NCBI GenBank assembly: GCA_037178625.1
Contig: CM074131.1
Span: 1,798,001-1,862,000, forward strand
Reading direction: 5' to 3'
Length of the DNA: 64,000 bases
Origin: Skeletonema tropicum
Taxonomy: Eukaryota > Bacillariophyta > Thalassiosirophyceae > Thalassiosirales > Thalassiosiraceae
Shown here one piece after another: positions 19,703 through 31,300 of the stretch (its first letter is position 1; every line of letters begins with the position of its first letter). A program made the position numbers and the translations under genes. The notes under the pieces are model-generated. The model did no database searches. It was not told the DNA's origin and saw only the letters and a program-made list of their open reading frames with translations.

Positions 19703-20456
19703 TTAGCAGTCAGGTTGAAGAGGAACTGATCCAGGAAGTGTAGCTGCGGCCCACATACCAGCAACGCCAATCATAGCAAGGCGTCCGTTCTTGATTTCAC
19801 TGGAGCGACCACGAGCCTTTGCCTCTGCACTCTTTCCAGTGGACAAACCAAGAGGGTCGAAAAGTCCAGGAACCATGTTCTATAATTATTTATTGTGCAT
19901 TAAAGAAGAAAATAGATGAGTGTGAGCAATAAAGAATATATCCATGGTATTCTCAGACAGAACAGAAATATATCCAACGACTCACCTTTCCAGGGGTACC
20001 TCCTCTCATGTAGTGAGTTCCGCGTCTGGAGTAAAAGAGCTCATCATGGAACTCAATAAGTCCAGCAAAAAGAAGCATTTGTGCCTTTCCCCATCCTGGA
20101 ATGGCATCCCAAGCCTCAAGTCCCTTGGATGGAACATCTGCGAAGTTAAGCCCATATGCAAGTTCTCCAGGAAGACGAAGTCCAGCTCCAACGGCCCACC
20201 ATCCAACAAAGGCAGCCATGGCAACACGGCCGTGCTTCACCTCAGAGTGACGGAACCAGGCAATGGTTTCATCAGATCCCATCTCTGCGAGACCAAGAGG
20301 ATCCCAGATCTTGCCGAATTCAGTAGTATCAGGCTCTGAAAGAACGGTCTCACGAGGGAGGGCAGCATCCAAGCAAGATTTGGAGACAGCATTCTGGGCA
20401 GGCGCGAAGGCAGATGCGGCGCTGAGGATGGAGAGGATGATGGCGGCAGTCTTCAT
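19703..20456 (-). CDS. Fucoxanthin chlorophyll a/c-binding protein (Lhc superfamily), two exons
   Basis: Plastid light-harvesting antenna protein. Join of 19986-20456 (157 codons) and 19703-19879, giving 215 residues; the intron 19880-19985 (106 bp) is GTGAGT...TATAG. The N-terminus MKTAAIILSILSAASAFAP is an ER signal followed by the diatom plastid motif ASAFAP with phenylalanine after the cleavage site. Helix 1 has the chlorophyll-binding EVKHGRVAMAAFVGWW, helix 2 is WGKAQMLLFAGLIEFHDEL, and helix 3 after the intron has EIKNGRLAMIGVAGMWAA. The paired DPLGL motifs (FGKIWDPLGLAEM and GLFDPLGLSTG) are present. The subfamily (Lhcf, Lhcr, Lhcz or other) cannot be fixed by eye. Confidence 0.95.
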
Positions 20457-20953
20457 GGTTGTAGTTGATATTGGTAGGGGTAGGTTTATTGGCAGTATTG
20501 CATAGAAAGCTAGACGGCAGGTGTCGCCGGCATGCGTCGTGTTGTTTGCTTTCAAAGATTTGTGTTCAAGTTCCTTTTTAAGAAATCAGCCTCAATTTAG
20601 GACACTGGACAGCCGGACGAAAGAGAGGGATGAAAGGGACACGCGCAGCTGTTTGTTGTCCGCGCGCTGGCACTTCGGAAATCCAAAATGAAGCGCATGA
20701 GCAAGTTCCAAAACCAAGTGAATTCTGCCTCAGCAGTGCTGCCGACGCGTCGACAACCAAGCAGCTGTGAGAATTGAACAACCAACGGAGGAAACAGAAG
20801 AGTTGCCTTCAACAATACATTACATTGAACAGAAATACTGACATCGTAGTTGACTGCTCAAGCGGCTGACGTAATTGCAATTGATCTGCATTCTTTACCT
20901 ACTCTGTCGACTCGGGACACAAGATACAATACAAATTCCTTGCATTGCAAATA
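20457..20953. other. Divergent promoter region of two plastid-protein genes
   Basis: 497 bp between the starts of the light-harvesting gene and the plastid-targeted membrane protein. No gene is supported. Shared regulation of the two is possible but no motif was identified. Confidence 0.45.
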
Positions 20954-21472
20954 ATGATATCTTCGATGAAAGCTGCTTCCCTCTTCTTCTTCGCATTGTT
21001 TTGCAGCAATTGCGTTTCATCTTTTCAAATGCATCGAATTGTGGGTGCTCGCACTTCCCTAACATCATACGATAGACAGCAGCAACCGCTGACCATCCAA
21101 TTCAGTGAGAATCCAACACCAAAGGGCGATTCTCCTAGTGAAGAGGAAATGATTGGCGAATCCTATGAAAGTTCTGTTGACTGGGACGCTGAGTGGAAGA
21201 AGGTTGTTGCAAATCAGGACCAGCCGACAGAGCGTCCTGGAAATTACAAAACTCCCGCAGAAATTGCCGCTATCAAGGCAACTAATAAGGTGGCAAAGAA
21301 TGTATTTGATGCGTCGCAAGAGATGAAATCTAAAATGCCAGAAGCACCTAATATGATGGCGTTGCAAGGGGATTGGAGGTTTTGGATTGGCATACTGTTG
21401 ATCGTATCATTTGGGTTGTCTATTCTATCTGCAACCTCGGCACAACCAGTGAATGAATCTTTCTACATCTAA
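20954..21472 (+). CDS. Predicted plastid-targeted single-span membrane protein, function unknown
   Basis: 172 residues from the first ATG. The N-terminus MISSMKAASLFFFALFCSNC followed by VSSFQMHR is a typical diatom bipartite plastid signal: an ER signal, then a VSSF site with F after the cleavage point, then a basic and Ser/Thr-rich stretch. The mature part is acidic and soluble (SPSEEEMIGESYESSVDWDA; WKKVV; YKTPAEIAAIKATNK). One membrane helix, WRFWIGILLIVSFGLSILSA, is followed by only 13 residues ending NESFYI. I do not recognise the family. A thylakoid or plastid-envelope tail-anchored accessory protein fits the layout. It is divergent from the light-harvesting gene, with which it could be co-regulated. 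Confidence 0.8.
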   Translation: MISSMKAASLFFFALFCSNCVSSFQMHRIVGARTSLTSYDRQQQPLTIQFSENPTPKGDSPSEEEMIGESYESSVDWDAEWKKVVANQDQPTERPGNYKTPAEIAAIKATNKVAKNVFDASQEMKSKMPEAPNMMALQGDWRFWIGILLIVSFGLSILSATSAQPVNESFYI

Positions 21473-21653
21473 GCCGGCAGAGATGAGACATAGAGAAATA
21501 CGATTGAATCGGGTAATTTTATATAGTGTAACTAAACAGACTGAGGAAACCAATGCACTGCCTTCGAGCAACATCAACAACATTTATTATTATTCATTTG
21601 GTATGTACATCAGATAAAACTATTGTACAAAAGCTAGCAAGATACAAATTGAA

Positions 21654-24600
21654 TTAACCCTTCTTGTGTTCGTCCAAATATGGATCAACTAGACCCTTCA
21701 GATGTTGAATTGCACAATCCGAAAAGAATGATTTGTCAAGAGCACGTTTCATTGGTGGGTTCTCTCCTGTCGCACCGCCAAATAAAGGTCGAGCAGGAAT
21801 AGCAGCAGGAGTGCGTCCATATCCTCCTTCCAAAACAGATACTACTCGTCCCTGACAGCAAATGTCGGCCACTTCACATACCTGAACAATGACATTTGAA
21901 TGATAACAAGATTGATATGAATGCGAAATGAAGTTTAGTAATAAATGATGCAGAAGTCAAGATAACTCACCTTTCTCGAAGTCCAAGCATAATCTTCTGG
22001 CTCGAGATCAAAACCCATTGCTTCAGTCCCGTTGTTGTAGTGTCGTGCGTTACCAACATCTCCACGAGCTGCATCCAAACCTGTACTCAATATTATCAAA
22101 TCAGGATTGAACGCTCGCAAAGCGGGCAGCAAGCGATGCTGGATAGCACGTCGGTACGCTAATCTGCCAGTTCCCATCAGATAATGTGGAGGGTAGTGAG
22201 GAGATGTTGACGGCAGTTGCGATCGAGGTTTGGAGGAGGATGCAGTGGACTCCGCAGTAGATGCATCCGAGTCTTGTGATAGAACCCCACCTGGTTTCTG
22301 CTGCGAAGAGTCTTCACTACCCATTTTTCCGAAGTCAGTAACTGAAAGCTCTTTGGTTCGCTGCCTTGTCTGTCGAGGCTCTACAATTGATTCCAATCCA
22401 TTTGAAGCTAGAGCTATGCTCTTCACTACCTCCTTCTCCCTCCACAGCGGCGCGATCGGAACATTGATTACGTTGTGAGCGACGTCATCTTCAGCTCCTG
22501 TTCCGGGGTAAAATTTGTACTGAAATGTTTGTCCCTTTTTAGGTTTGTCGTGATCATAAAGATGCACTGAGAAAAACAAAAGTCTACCAGAATCATGACA
22601 CTTCCTCACAATTTCTTCAGTTCCATTTCCATGGTGAGCATCAATGTCGACAATGGCGCAACGTTCACATCTTGGCCGATTCTTTTCATCAGAGAGAGCA
22701 TGCATGGCTCCAGCAGCAACATTATTAAATAGACAAAAACCACATGATTCTGCGTCAGATAAAAGGCCGTTGATTCCAGCATGGTGGCCAGGTGGACGTA
22801 TGACACAAAATGCATTTCTATTTCTTCCAACAAGGACACTGCGACAGATCAAGTATGAATTTGATTAGAACGAAAAAAACAGGAGCTTCACGAAGAGTAG
22901 ACACCTCACTTGACTTACCAATCAACAGCATGTTGCACTGCTCCTGCGGCTCTTCTTGCGGCTTTCAATGATCCAACGCTGAATGCAGTATCGGAATGGT
23001 CATTGTCTTTTGCTTTTTCTTCCTTCAAAATTTTACGTTGCACCATCGGGGTAAAGGGGACAACCTGCAATGGTTTCTCAGGCTCATAATCAGAGTTCGC
23101 CCCCTCAATGAGATGTTGCTTGCGTTTTCGTTCTAGCTCTTTACTCAAGTCATTCACAAATGACAAATATTCTGCGCTGTGGATTCGGCTGAGTAATTCT
23201 AAAGTTGCACGTTCAAAGTCGTCAGATACAGTCACTTCGTAGGGGTTGAAATTCTCTTCATCATCAGGGCCACAATTCTCTAGGGTTCTGTTAGCCAAAG
23301 TCGACATAATGTTGCCGATTCTATCTGGCACTTCCCAATCGTGATCTGACTTGGCCAAGTGATCAAGACATTCTTGATGATGCAAAACCAATGTTCGGCA
23401 CTGAGAAGAGCATCTCATTAAGTTCCATCGTGTCGATCTCCTTTCATTCGCAATAGACTTGATGTTATCCTCTTCAAAACCTTCAGCTGCTACATCGAGA
23501 GGTCGCCTAGACTTAAGATTGAACACATTGACTATTGCCCCATTTTCAACAAGCGTTTTTACAGCATCCGTGCTTCTCAATCCAGCTCGCATTGCCCAAT
23601 GAAGTGCAGTTTCTCCTTCGTCATTTTGAGCATCAAGGGGACAGCTCTTTGATAAGAACATATTCAACATGCTAGAATGACCAGCTCTTGCAGCCCAATG
23701 AACTGGTGTGTTCCCTTCTTTGTCTCGGGATGTAACATCTGCCCCGCTGTCGATTAAAACTCGACAAATGTTTGATGCAACTTCGCTATTTGATCCAAAC
23801 CCACCCAAAAGTCCTAAAGCAGCAACGAAGTGAAAGGGATGGTAACCAGCATCATTGCGTTCATTCAGCATTGCAATAGAGTTTGCAGCAGAAAGCTGGG
23901 CACAAATTTGGGATACTTCATCCACAGAACCTTTGCAAACAGCTGCCTGCAGAGCCGTTTGAGGACTTCTAAGGGGCAAAGGAAGTTGATATGAGCTACG
24001 TTTTTGTTCAGTCTGTTTGACAGGCGCACTTTCGTTTGCAGTGTTCCCATTTTGTGATGTTCCAGTTGGTGAGTTATTTTTGACATGGCTGACAAGAGCT
24101 TCCAATTGACCATCCCATGGTGTGATTGGAGATTGAGGAATTGATCGCTTCTGTCTATCCCAATTTGATTCGCTCTTGAGACTATCTGGATTTACGATTT
24201 GTAGCGCCAGTCCCCGTCCTCCAGTATTACCAAATGTTGGCATTGGATTTTCAGCAGATTTATTCTCTGCACTAGTTACATCCTCTGCTCTCGCGGTAGT
24301 ATCAGAAAAAGGCGTTGCTGTAGTGGACGGAAGCGCCCCATTACTCACCGCCTGCGTTTCTGCGGCGGCTACTGCCGCCGTGCCACTTACACTAGGCCGT
24401 TTCATCTCAGTGTTTGCTACCGATGCACCTACCACACCCGCCAGCATTTGTGCAGCTGCTATCTCTGCCATTTTTCGTGATCCACAAGCAGCTGGACTAG
24501 GCTCAGGAAACCCGCCCTTTTGAACCATATCTTCATGAGTAGGAGCTATGATAGACAAGCCAGGATTGGTAACATTGGTAGAGGGTACAAACCCAAACCC

Positions 24601-25650
24601 ATGCTGTTGTTGCTGAGGCGCTCCACTCATAGGTAGAGTACCTGTGGAGTAAGCTCCAGCTGAGATAACAGCAGGGTTCACTGTAGACAACGCCGATTGT
24701 CTCTTGTCATTGGACATATTATTCAGTAAAGCGGCTGCAGTATTAGTTGCGCTTGCACCTGAACTTGACCGAGCAATAGATGGAGTTCGAGTTTTTGACT
24801 GCTTCTGAGTGCTTGCAATTGATGGCCGCGAAGATCGCTTCTTCGATTTCTTCTCACTTGGTCCCATCCCCAAATCCATCATGGCTGCTAAACTTGCGCT
24901 AGTCAGAGCTGTGGACGAAGAGCTGCCCAGTGTGATTCCAGATCCACCCGTAAGATCTGCTTCTGCACCTGCCCCTTGCTGAAAGTTGTAGAACGAGAGT
25001 AAGGAACATTTGCTTTAGAAACATGTCAATTGGCGGTATTTGAATCTTCCATGGAACCGACTTTTCGAGTCCCGAGAGCAATGCAGAACAAGCAAGCAGA
25101 GAAAAAACATAACAACAAATAGACACAAACTCACCTCCATAACACGTTGCAACTTTTGAAAGTACTTTTGCGCATGTGTCCTAGTTTGAACCACAGTCCT
25201 CGTCTTAACACGAGCGGCTACCTTCTTCCATTCCTTCCCATAAAGCTGCAAGGCTGTTAAAAATGCGTCATGCTCCTCCTTGGTCCAGCGTCCCGTGTGT
25301 TCTTGACCTGTTTCCACAACTTTGCCAATGGGTGTTGAATTACCTACCTGAGATGGAGAATTAGCGTATGTCTGCTGAGACCCTCCCTTTGGTGTGGCAG
25401 GTTTGGCTGCAACAGCGGCTGCGGTGAGGGCATCCATGGCGTTGTTGGTATTGGTGTCACCAACGGCACCAGATCCCGCAGCACCAGTATATAAGGGAGA
25501 AGTTATATCGTTAGCGTTGAGGTCCACAAAACCATTCGACGACTGGTCGCCAGGTTGTGGAGACAAATTTATATTGCCGTAGGTGGAGTCCTGAGGATAT
25601 GCTGCAAAATTTGGTTGCCCGTGATTAGGCTGATTCATTGAGCCATCCAT
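21654..25650 (-). CDS. MYB(SHAQKYF)-ankyrin-histone deacetylase fusion, four exons
   Basis: Join of 25135-25650, 22919-24978, 21971-22838 and 21654-21881, with all junctions in phase, giving 1223 residues. Introns are 156, 80 and 89 bp, GT-AG. Order: a Q/N/A-rich start; MYB-like SHAQKYF domain at about 117-168 (GRWTKEEHDAFLTALQLYG, ARVKTRT, THAQKYFQ); a long low-complexity linker; ankyrin repeats at about 515-690 (DKEGNTPVHWAARAGHSSML; NDEGETALHWAMRAG); then a class II-like HDAC domain. That domain starts in the same exon as the ankyrins (LVLHHQECLDHLAKS; RIHSAEYLSFV; GSLKAARRAAGAVQHAVD) and keeps RPPGHHAG, DIDAHHGNG, LSTGLDAARGD and LEGGYGR, so zinc ligands and catalytic histidines are present. 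About 70 low-complexity residues interrupt the catalytic domain. Probably a DNA-targeted nuclear deacetylase. Confidence 0.92.
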
Positions 25651-26038
25651 GTTCTGAATGACAAAATTAAATTCTGTTTGATGGCTCTACTGCCCTGAAG
25701 GTGTGGATGGTTCCAGACGAACCTATTTTTTTATCCAATCAATGATATGAATTTACAGCCAATTAGTATTACTCTAGCACCGATTTGAAAGCCTCAAGGC
25801 AGCCGAGATCAGGTGAACCTGAACCGATAGCAACGTTATTTTGGTTCATCAGAAGATGATGGCTAACCTACACACAAGACAGAAAAAGATCCTCCCGCGG
25901 TGACATCACCCAAAAGATCTCTTGCTTGAGATACTTAAGGAGTAAATATGTACCGTACTAGTGAACATATGTTACTCACTTATGTATACACAAATAGGAT
26001 CGCTACTGCGGATTCTGATAGATGCAACTTGAGAATGA
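25651..26038. other. Divergent intergenic region
   Basis: 388 bp between the HDAC-fusion start and the RING-gene start. No coding or RNA signal was seen; it presumably acts as a bidirectional promoter. Confidence 0.45.
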
Positions 26039-28261
26039 ATGCAATACAACCGTGCAAATAACATGAGCGAAGGGCGTGGCTCACAGCCAGGCAATTCAAG
26101 GAAGGCATCGGGAGGACGTGGGCGAGGAGGTAGAGGTGGACGAGGCGGTAGAGGCTCTGGATCTGGGGGCGGCAGAGGCCAGCATCAACGTAGCACTCAG
26201 CAATCACGGAATGAGCAGCGTCACTCACAGCAAAAACAACAGCATGGAGGCTATAGAGGGCGTGGGCGAGATCAAAAGCAGCGACCTCGTTCGTATTCAA
26301 ATCAGGATAAAAGTCGAGAGGAACATTTAGCTAGAAAATCAATCGAGGGGCCCTACGCACATCTGTACTGCTCACAATTTCATGGATTTGCTCTGTCACG
26401 GACAATTCTGCGCCATCAGATAGAGGAGCAACAGAAACACTCAAATGAAAGTGGATTACAAAAATTGCTGCATCCATATCCTCACAAGGAATCTGATCCT
26501 CAGAAACATAGAGTCGATGAAACGTGGTGGGAGGCTGTAAAATTGGTGAGATGCCATGCACCAGTGAATGAGAATGATGGAAGCAACGACTCGTCTTCGT
26601 TCGAAAGATGTCCCATTTGTCTGGATGAAGATATGACAGCCCCATACATAGCACCGTGTGGTCATTCATTCTGTTTGCCTTGTGTGTTAGGATATCTAAA
26701 TGCAGTTGCAAAAGATTTAAATGCAGAAGCTGAGAGACTACACAAGAGCAAACAAACTAAACCAAGTGGGGTCGTTGGGAATGCTGGATTCGCTGTACCT
26801 AGCGCTACTGTCACCTGTGTTCGGGCACGATGTCCAATGTGCTCTAGTGGCAGTTCAATGGAGTTGAATGCTGGTGAAGCAATGATAACTTACAAAGACT
26901 TGAGACCTTTGGTGTTTGTGCCTGTGATGAAAGTCAACAAAACGAAAATGAATTTTGTAAAGTTACACAGGAGCAAGGGGTGTTCTTCCCCTTACTTGCC
27001 GCTAGAAGGCCATCGTTTACGAGGATCCCAATCGATACAATGCCAGCTTCCTGATTTACCTGATGGTGATGATGATAGTGAAGAAATCACTTATGCTCGA
27101 CATTACTTTGTCGGATTGGAAGAGTTCACTTCTTTGCTGCAGCGACAAATACGTGAGTTGAATGATTATCAGAATCAACCCGTGTGCAAGATGGATCCAC
27201 GAGAGGCATGGAATGTATCAATGGCATTGGAGGCGGTCCAAGCATCGCAGAGGAGATGGCTTGATAATGGTGTTGTCGAAGGATTCATCTCTGTGGAAAT
27301 GTCTTCGAAGCTTGAGCAACAACAATATCTACGAAATAGTAGTTTTGTACAATCTATCGCCATCGCAGAGAATGAAAATGAGTCACAAGTTGACACAACT
27401 GGTACATCAAAGAGCAGGAAATCCAGTCTTTTGCACCCTGGAACTTCTTATTTGCACGAGACTGACGAGTATGCATACTATCAGTCCTGTGATGGCCAGT
27501 TGTGTTTTATTTCTGGCATTGATGTAGCTTGCCTGATGCACGAGTTTTCTCTTCATAACGTATTAGATGATGGATCAAAGAATTGCGATAGGAGCAAAAT
27601 GCCACTAACTGATGAAGTGCTTGCAACTGTGATTGCTACCGAAGATGAAGTTTTAACTCACTCTCTCATGAAGAGGAAGCCATTTCTATCGCATTATCCC
27701 TTGGGCTGTACAGTCACCTTTGTCGAGTTAGACTGGCATAGTGGAGGGGAAAATAGTAACAAACCTCTATTGTCCCAGAGAACATTGAAAAAATTTCGAG
27801 AAGAACTGCATCATCGTAAAACTGAACGAATTCGCTTGGCAAAGAAAGAAGAAAAAGCAGACAAGACCGCCCGTGCGAAAGCAGACAAAATAGAGCGGCA
27901 GCGTCGAATAGATTTGTATGGGACCGATGCCATGGATGGCTTCAAAAGGCAAACAATTGATCCTGATGATGAATTCTTCCGTGCTCTCGCGGTGTCAGCT
28001 AGTGAGGCTGAAGAAGATGCAAATAGAACTTCAACTTTCAGCTTCAACCAGGTATGCGCAGAAAATGGAGTGTTTCCTTCGCTGTCATCATCATTGGCAT
28101 CTTCTCCACCAAAGGCACAATCATCATGGGGAAGGAACACCCACCAGCCACCGAATAGTCCTAAAGATAATTTTCCGTCTCTATCCGAGTCGCTTTCACC
28201 CAACAAAAAGTCGACATCTAGTGCAGCAAAGGTTGGCACTGGCAGGTGGGGAGTCAACTGA
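26039..28261 (+). CDS. RNF10/Mag2-like RING-type E3 ubiquitin ligase
   Basis: Single exon, 740 residues (a second ATG at 26063 is possible). It starts with an RGG-rich stretch (GGRGRGGRGGRGGRGSGSGG) that could bind RNA. A RING finger starts near residue 190 with CPICLDED, continues with APCGHSFCLPCVLGYL and closes with RCPMCSS near 265, with an unusually long insertion before the last cysteine pair. Further on, EEITYARHYFVGLEEFTSLL, CDGQLCFISGIDVACLMHEF, FLSHYPLGCTVTFVELDW and the charged RKTERIRLAKKEEKADK helix follow the layout of RNF10 and yeast Mag2. In animals that family ubiquitinates uS3/uS5 on stalled 40S subunits. The orthology is inferred from this shared layout. Its stop is 40 bp from that of the convergent helicase gene. 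Confidence 0.82.
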   Translation: MQYNRANNMSEGRGSQPGNSRKASGGRGRGGRGGRGGRGSGSGGGRGQHQRSTQQSRNEQRHSQQKQQHGGYRGRGRDQKQRPRSYSNQDKSREEHLARKSIEGPYAHLYCSQFHGFALSRTILRHQIEEQQKHSNESGLQKLLHPYPHKESDPQKHRVDETWWEAVKLVRCHAPVNENDGSNDSSSFERCPICLDEDMTAPYIAPCGHSFCLPCVLGYLNAVAKDLNAEAERLHKSKQTKPSGVVGNAGFAVPSATVTCVRARCPMCSSGSSMELNAGEAMITYKDLRPLVFVPVMKVNKTKMNFVKLHRSKGCSSPYLPLEGHRLRGSQSIQCQLPDLPDGDDDSEEITYARHYFVGLEEFTSLLQRQIRELNDYQNQPVCKMDPREAWNVSMALEAVQASQRRWLDNGVVEGFISVEMSSKLEQQQYLRNSSFVQSIAIAENENESQVDTTGTSKSRKSSLLHPGTSYLHETDEYAYYQSCDGQLCFISGIDVACLMHEFSLHNVLDDGSKNCDRSKMPLTDEVLATVIATEDEVLTHSLMKRKPFLSHYPLGCTVTFVELDWHSGGENSNKPLLSQRTLKKFREELHHRKTERIRLAKKEEKADKTARAKADKIERQRRIDLYGTDAMDGFKRQTIDPDDEFFRALAVSASEAEEDANRTSTFSFNQVCAENGVFPSLSSSLASSPPKAQSSWGRNTHQPPNSPKDNFPSLSESLSPNKKSTSSAAKVGTGRWGVN

Positions 28262-28301
28262 TTTAGAAAGACGATTAAGCATTATTTAATAGCTGCTAGT
28301 T

Positions 28302-31300
28302 TTACACGACTTCCTTATCAACTGCATTTTCTTTTTCTTCCTCGGCTTCGTCCGAGGTGTCTTCTTCTGAGTTCTCTTCTGTTGCCTCTTCAAAGGGCAT
28401 TATATCTTTCACTGGATAACGATCCATCTCGGCTGCTGCCTCTCTACATAAAGCTCGAATGCTTGGGTGGAGTCCACTAGCTTCGGTTCTAATTGTAACG
28501 CCATCGCCATCGAACCCTCGTGCTGGGATGTAAGGCACGTTACCCAGTTGCTTCAGAGCATCTAAACAACGGCTTAGTGTGCGGACAAGGTCGCCGGGTG
28601 CTGTACCACTCATTTCCAATACTTCGCTCCAAGAGTCGCCAGCTGCCCAACGTGTAACAACGTCGCACGAATTCAGCTCAAGTTGAGATTTGCCAATCGA
28701 TTCATCAAGCGAAAACTTTCTCTGCACTTCATTCAGACGTTCCATGGAGAGAAGAGCTCCTTGAACTACACGCTGCTGATTGTAGGTGAGCTTTTGAAAG
28801 GACGCAAGAGCTGAATCTGCTTGACGAGGGGCATCTATTACCAATGCCGACACGTAGCCTGCCAGTTCACTGGCGCTAAGCTCGCACAAATCTCTGACTA
28901 GCTTCTCCGATTCTCTCTGTGGCTTGGGGATATTGACAAAATCATCGCTATCTTCTTCTATTTCGTCTTCTTCGTCGTTATTATCCTCCTCAATCCCCAA
29001 GAATGAGAGAGCATCTTGGAACTTATCAAGTTCTGCAGATTCATAAGCAACATCAAACGCACCACCAAGAGCTGTTAACGTCCAGAGACTATTATCCATT
29101 CCAAGACCACCAACATGTGTTCCCCCAGGACTCACATAGTAAGAGCTGCTCTCTGCATTTTCTGATTCTGCTGCCTTTACTATGCAGCCGTAACTCTCCA
29201 ACACATTAAGAATAGCCAAAGTTTGGCTCCAATTTTCATCCTCGCTATTTTCCTCGGAAGGTGCAGATGTTGTAAGAGCAAGCATCGGGGCTCTATTCTT
29301 CTTTGAACAGTTCTTCACGTAGAAATTCAATTCGCCAGGTTCGAGAATTCCGCCTTCTTGAAGAAGTGGAGATCCTTCGCTGTTTAGACTTTCTCTTACT
29401 AACGCCAAGGAATTCTTCAATGCCTCCGCTGTCTCATCGCCCGCTTTCATGCGATTATTGGCAACCTTTGCGATAACGGAAATCATGCTGTCATTCACTT
29501 CGCGTTCTCCTTTCAGGACACGGTGGCGTTGAGTCTTGATCTCCTTCAACAATTCCTTCTTCTCATCATCAATAAATTCAGCTGGCAGACCTAAATCGAC
29601 ATCGTCGGGCCTTTCACGTAGCTCACGCTCAAGATACTTCAACGTACTCTCTTCTAATTCGAGCATTTGGGCACAACCAGAATGTCTCTTGGATACCTTT
29701 TTGAGCTTCTTTCCGTCGGCTAGGATATCTACAAGGGCGGCCAACTTGGAGATTTTCCCTTTTGATGTGCCCGTTGGGGATGTTCCTGCGCGTGCTTCTA
29801 TCATTTCTTTCTCAAGCGCCAGCTGAAGAACGTTTAAGAATTGGTCTTCAGGTGAACCTTCTGAAACGCCATCCATCACACCCATTGCATTATCCATCTC
29901 TTCTTCTCGCTGGCGACTCTCCCAAGCTGCGAAGGATTTCTGGACCATGCTTCGAGCAAGGTCTAATTTCCCATTGCCTCTCTCCACTAGGTTCACGGCT
30001 AGAGCGAAGGACGGTGTGAATTGAGATATTACCGGCTTTATCTCGTTTGTCAAAATTGTGATTGCGTCTTCAGGGCCCTCAAATGGGGTAGCTGCTACGA
30101 CGCAAGCTCCCTGCGTATCCATACCTCGTCTTCCAGCTCTACCTGCCATTTGCAGCATATTGGATGTTTCAAGCAATTCCATTCCCTTGTCTCCCCTTTT
30201 GGCCATGGAGCAGATTACAGTCGTCCTGGCTGGCATGTTGATTCCTGCAGCCAGAGTTTCTGTTGCAAATACGACCTTCATTAGCTCCAATCTATAGAGC
30301 GTCTCTGTGAATGCTTTGTGCGCTGGTAGTAGACCGGCATGATGACTTCCTATTCCACATAAAATCTGTTCCACAGTTTCATTACTGAACTCAATTTCTT
30401 CGTTCTCCATATTGAATTTTAGCACGCGGAAAGCGACATTTTTCACTTCATCAAACGTTAGTAAGCCAATGTCAGCGTAGTACTGTATGTTTTCGTCGGA
30501 TAAGAATGAATCATCATACACTCCAGTAGGCTTGAAACGATCCGAGTCCGATGAATCAAAATCGTCAGACAACAGCTGATCAAGGAGATCTGCCCGGAAA
30601 TTACGACCGTCTACATCTTGGACCATGGCTAGTTCGTCTTCATTGAGATCCCAGTCATTGGTATTAGATGTGCGTCTTCCTCTCGCTCTACCCTTACCTC
30701 GACCTATCTTCTTGCCTTTTCTATACTTCTTCTTTATATTCGGCATTTTATCTTTTTCTTTTGGTTCGTCTGCGTTTTTGAGCGAGTCGGTCAGAATGGC
30801 GGCGGCATTATCACACCCCTTCCTTGAGAAGATGAAGAAAATGGCTGGAAGCAGATCATTGTCGCGTAGACGCTTTATCAAAGTAAATATCGATGGTACT
30901 GATTTCTTCAACTCTGCTTTCAACATATTGTCCTTCATTCTTCTTTTCTCTCTGCCACTAATGAACGATCCACCATAATCATCATAGGATTCTCGCTCGA
31001 CAATTCTTTGTATTCTTCGGTCGATACTTGCAAGCCTACGCTCCAAGCTTGACTGCAATGAGGGATGCAGTTCTAGTCCTCGAGGTAACACATTATTGTC
31101 ATCGGCTGTAATCTTGCCCTTTTCTTTCATCCCTTTTAGCTTCTTTGTTGTCTTTGCAATACCATCGCCTCGCAATCCTAATAAACCATGATCTGCACCT
31201 GGACCCGCATCCACATCTCGAAAGAGCGGCGAAAAGTCTCTCTTTGATGCAAAGTAATACTTTAGCGGCACTGGTCGTTTCCCACCTGCTTCGACCAGGA

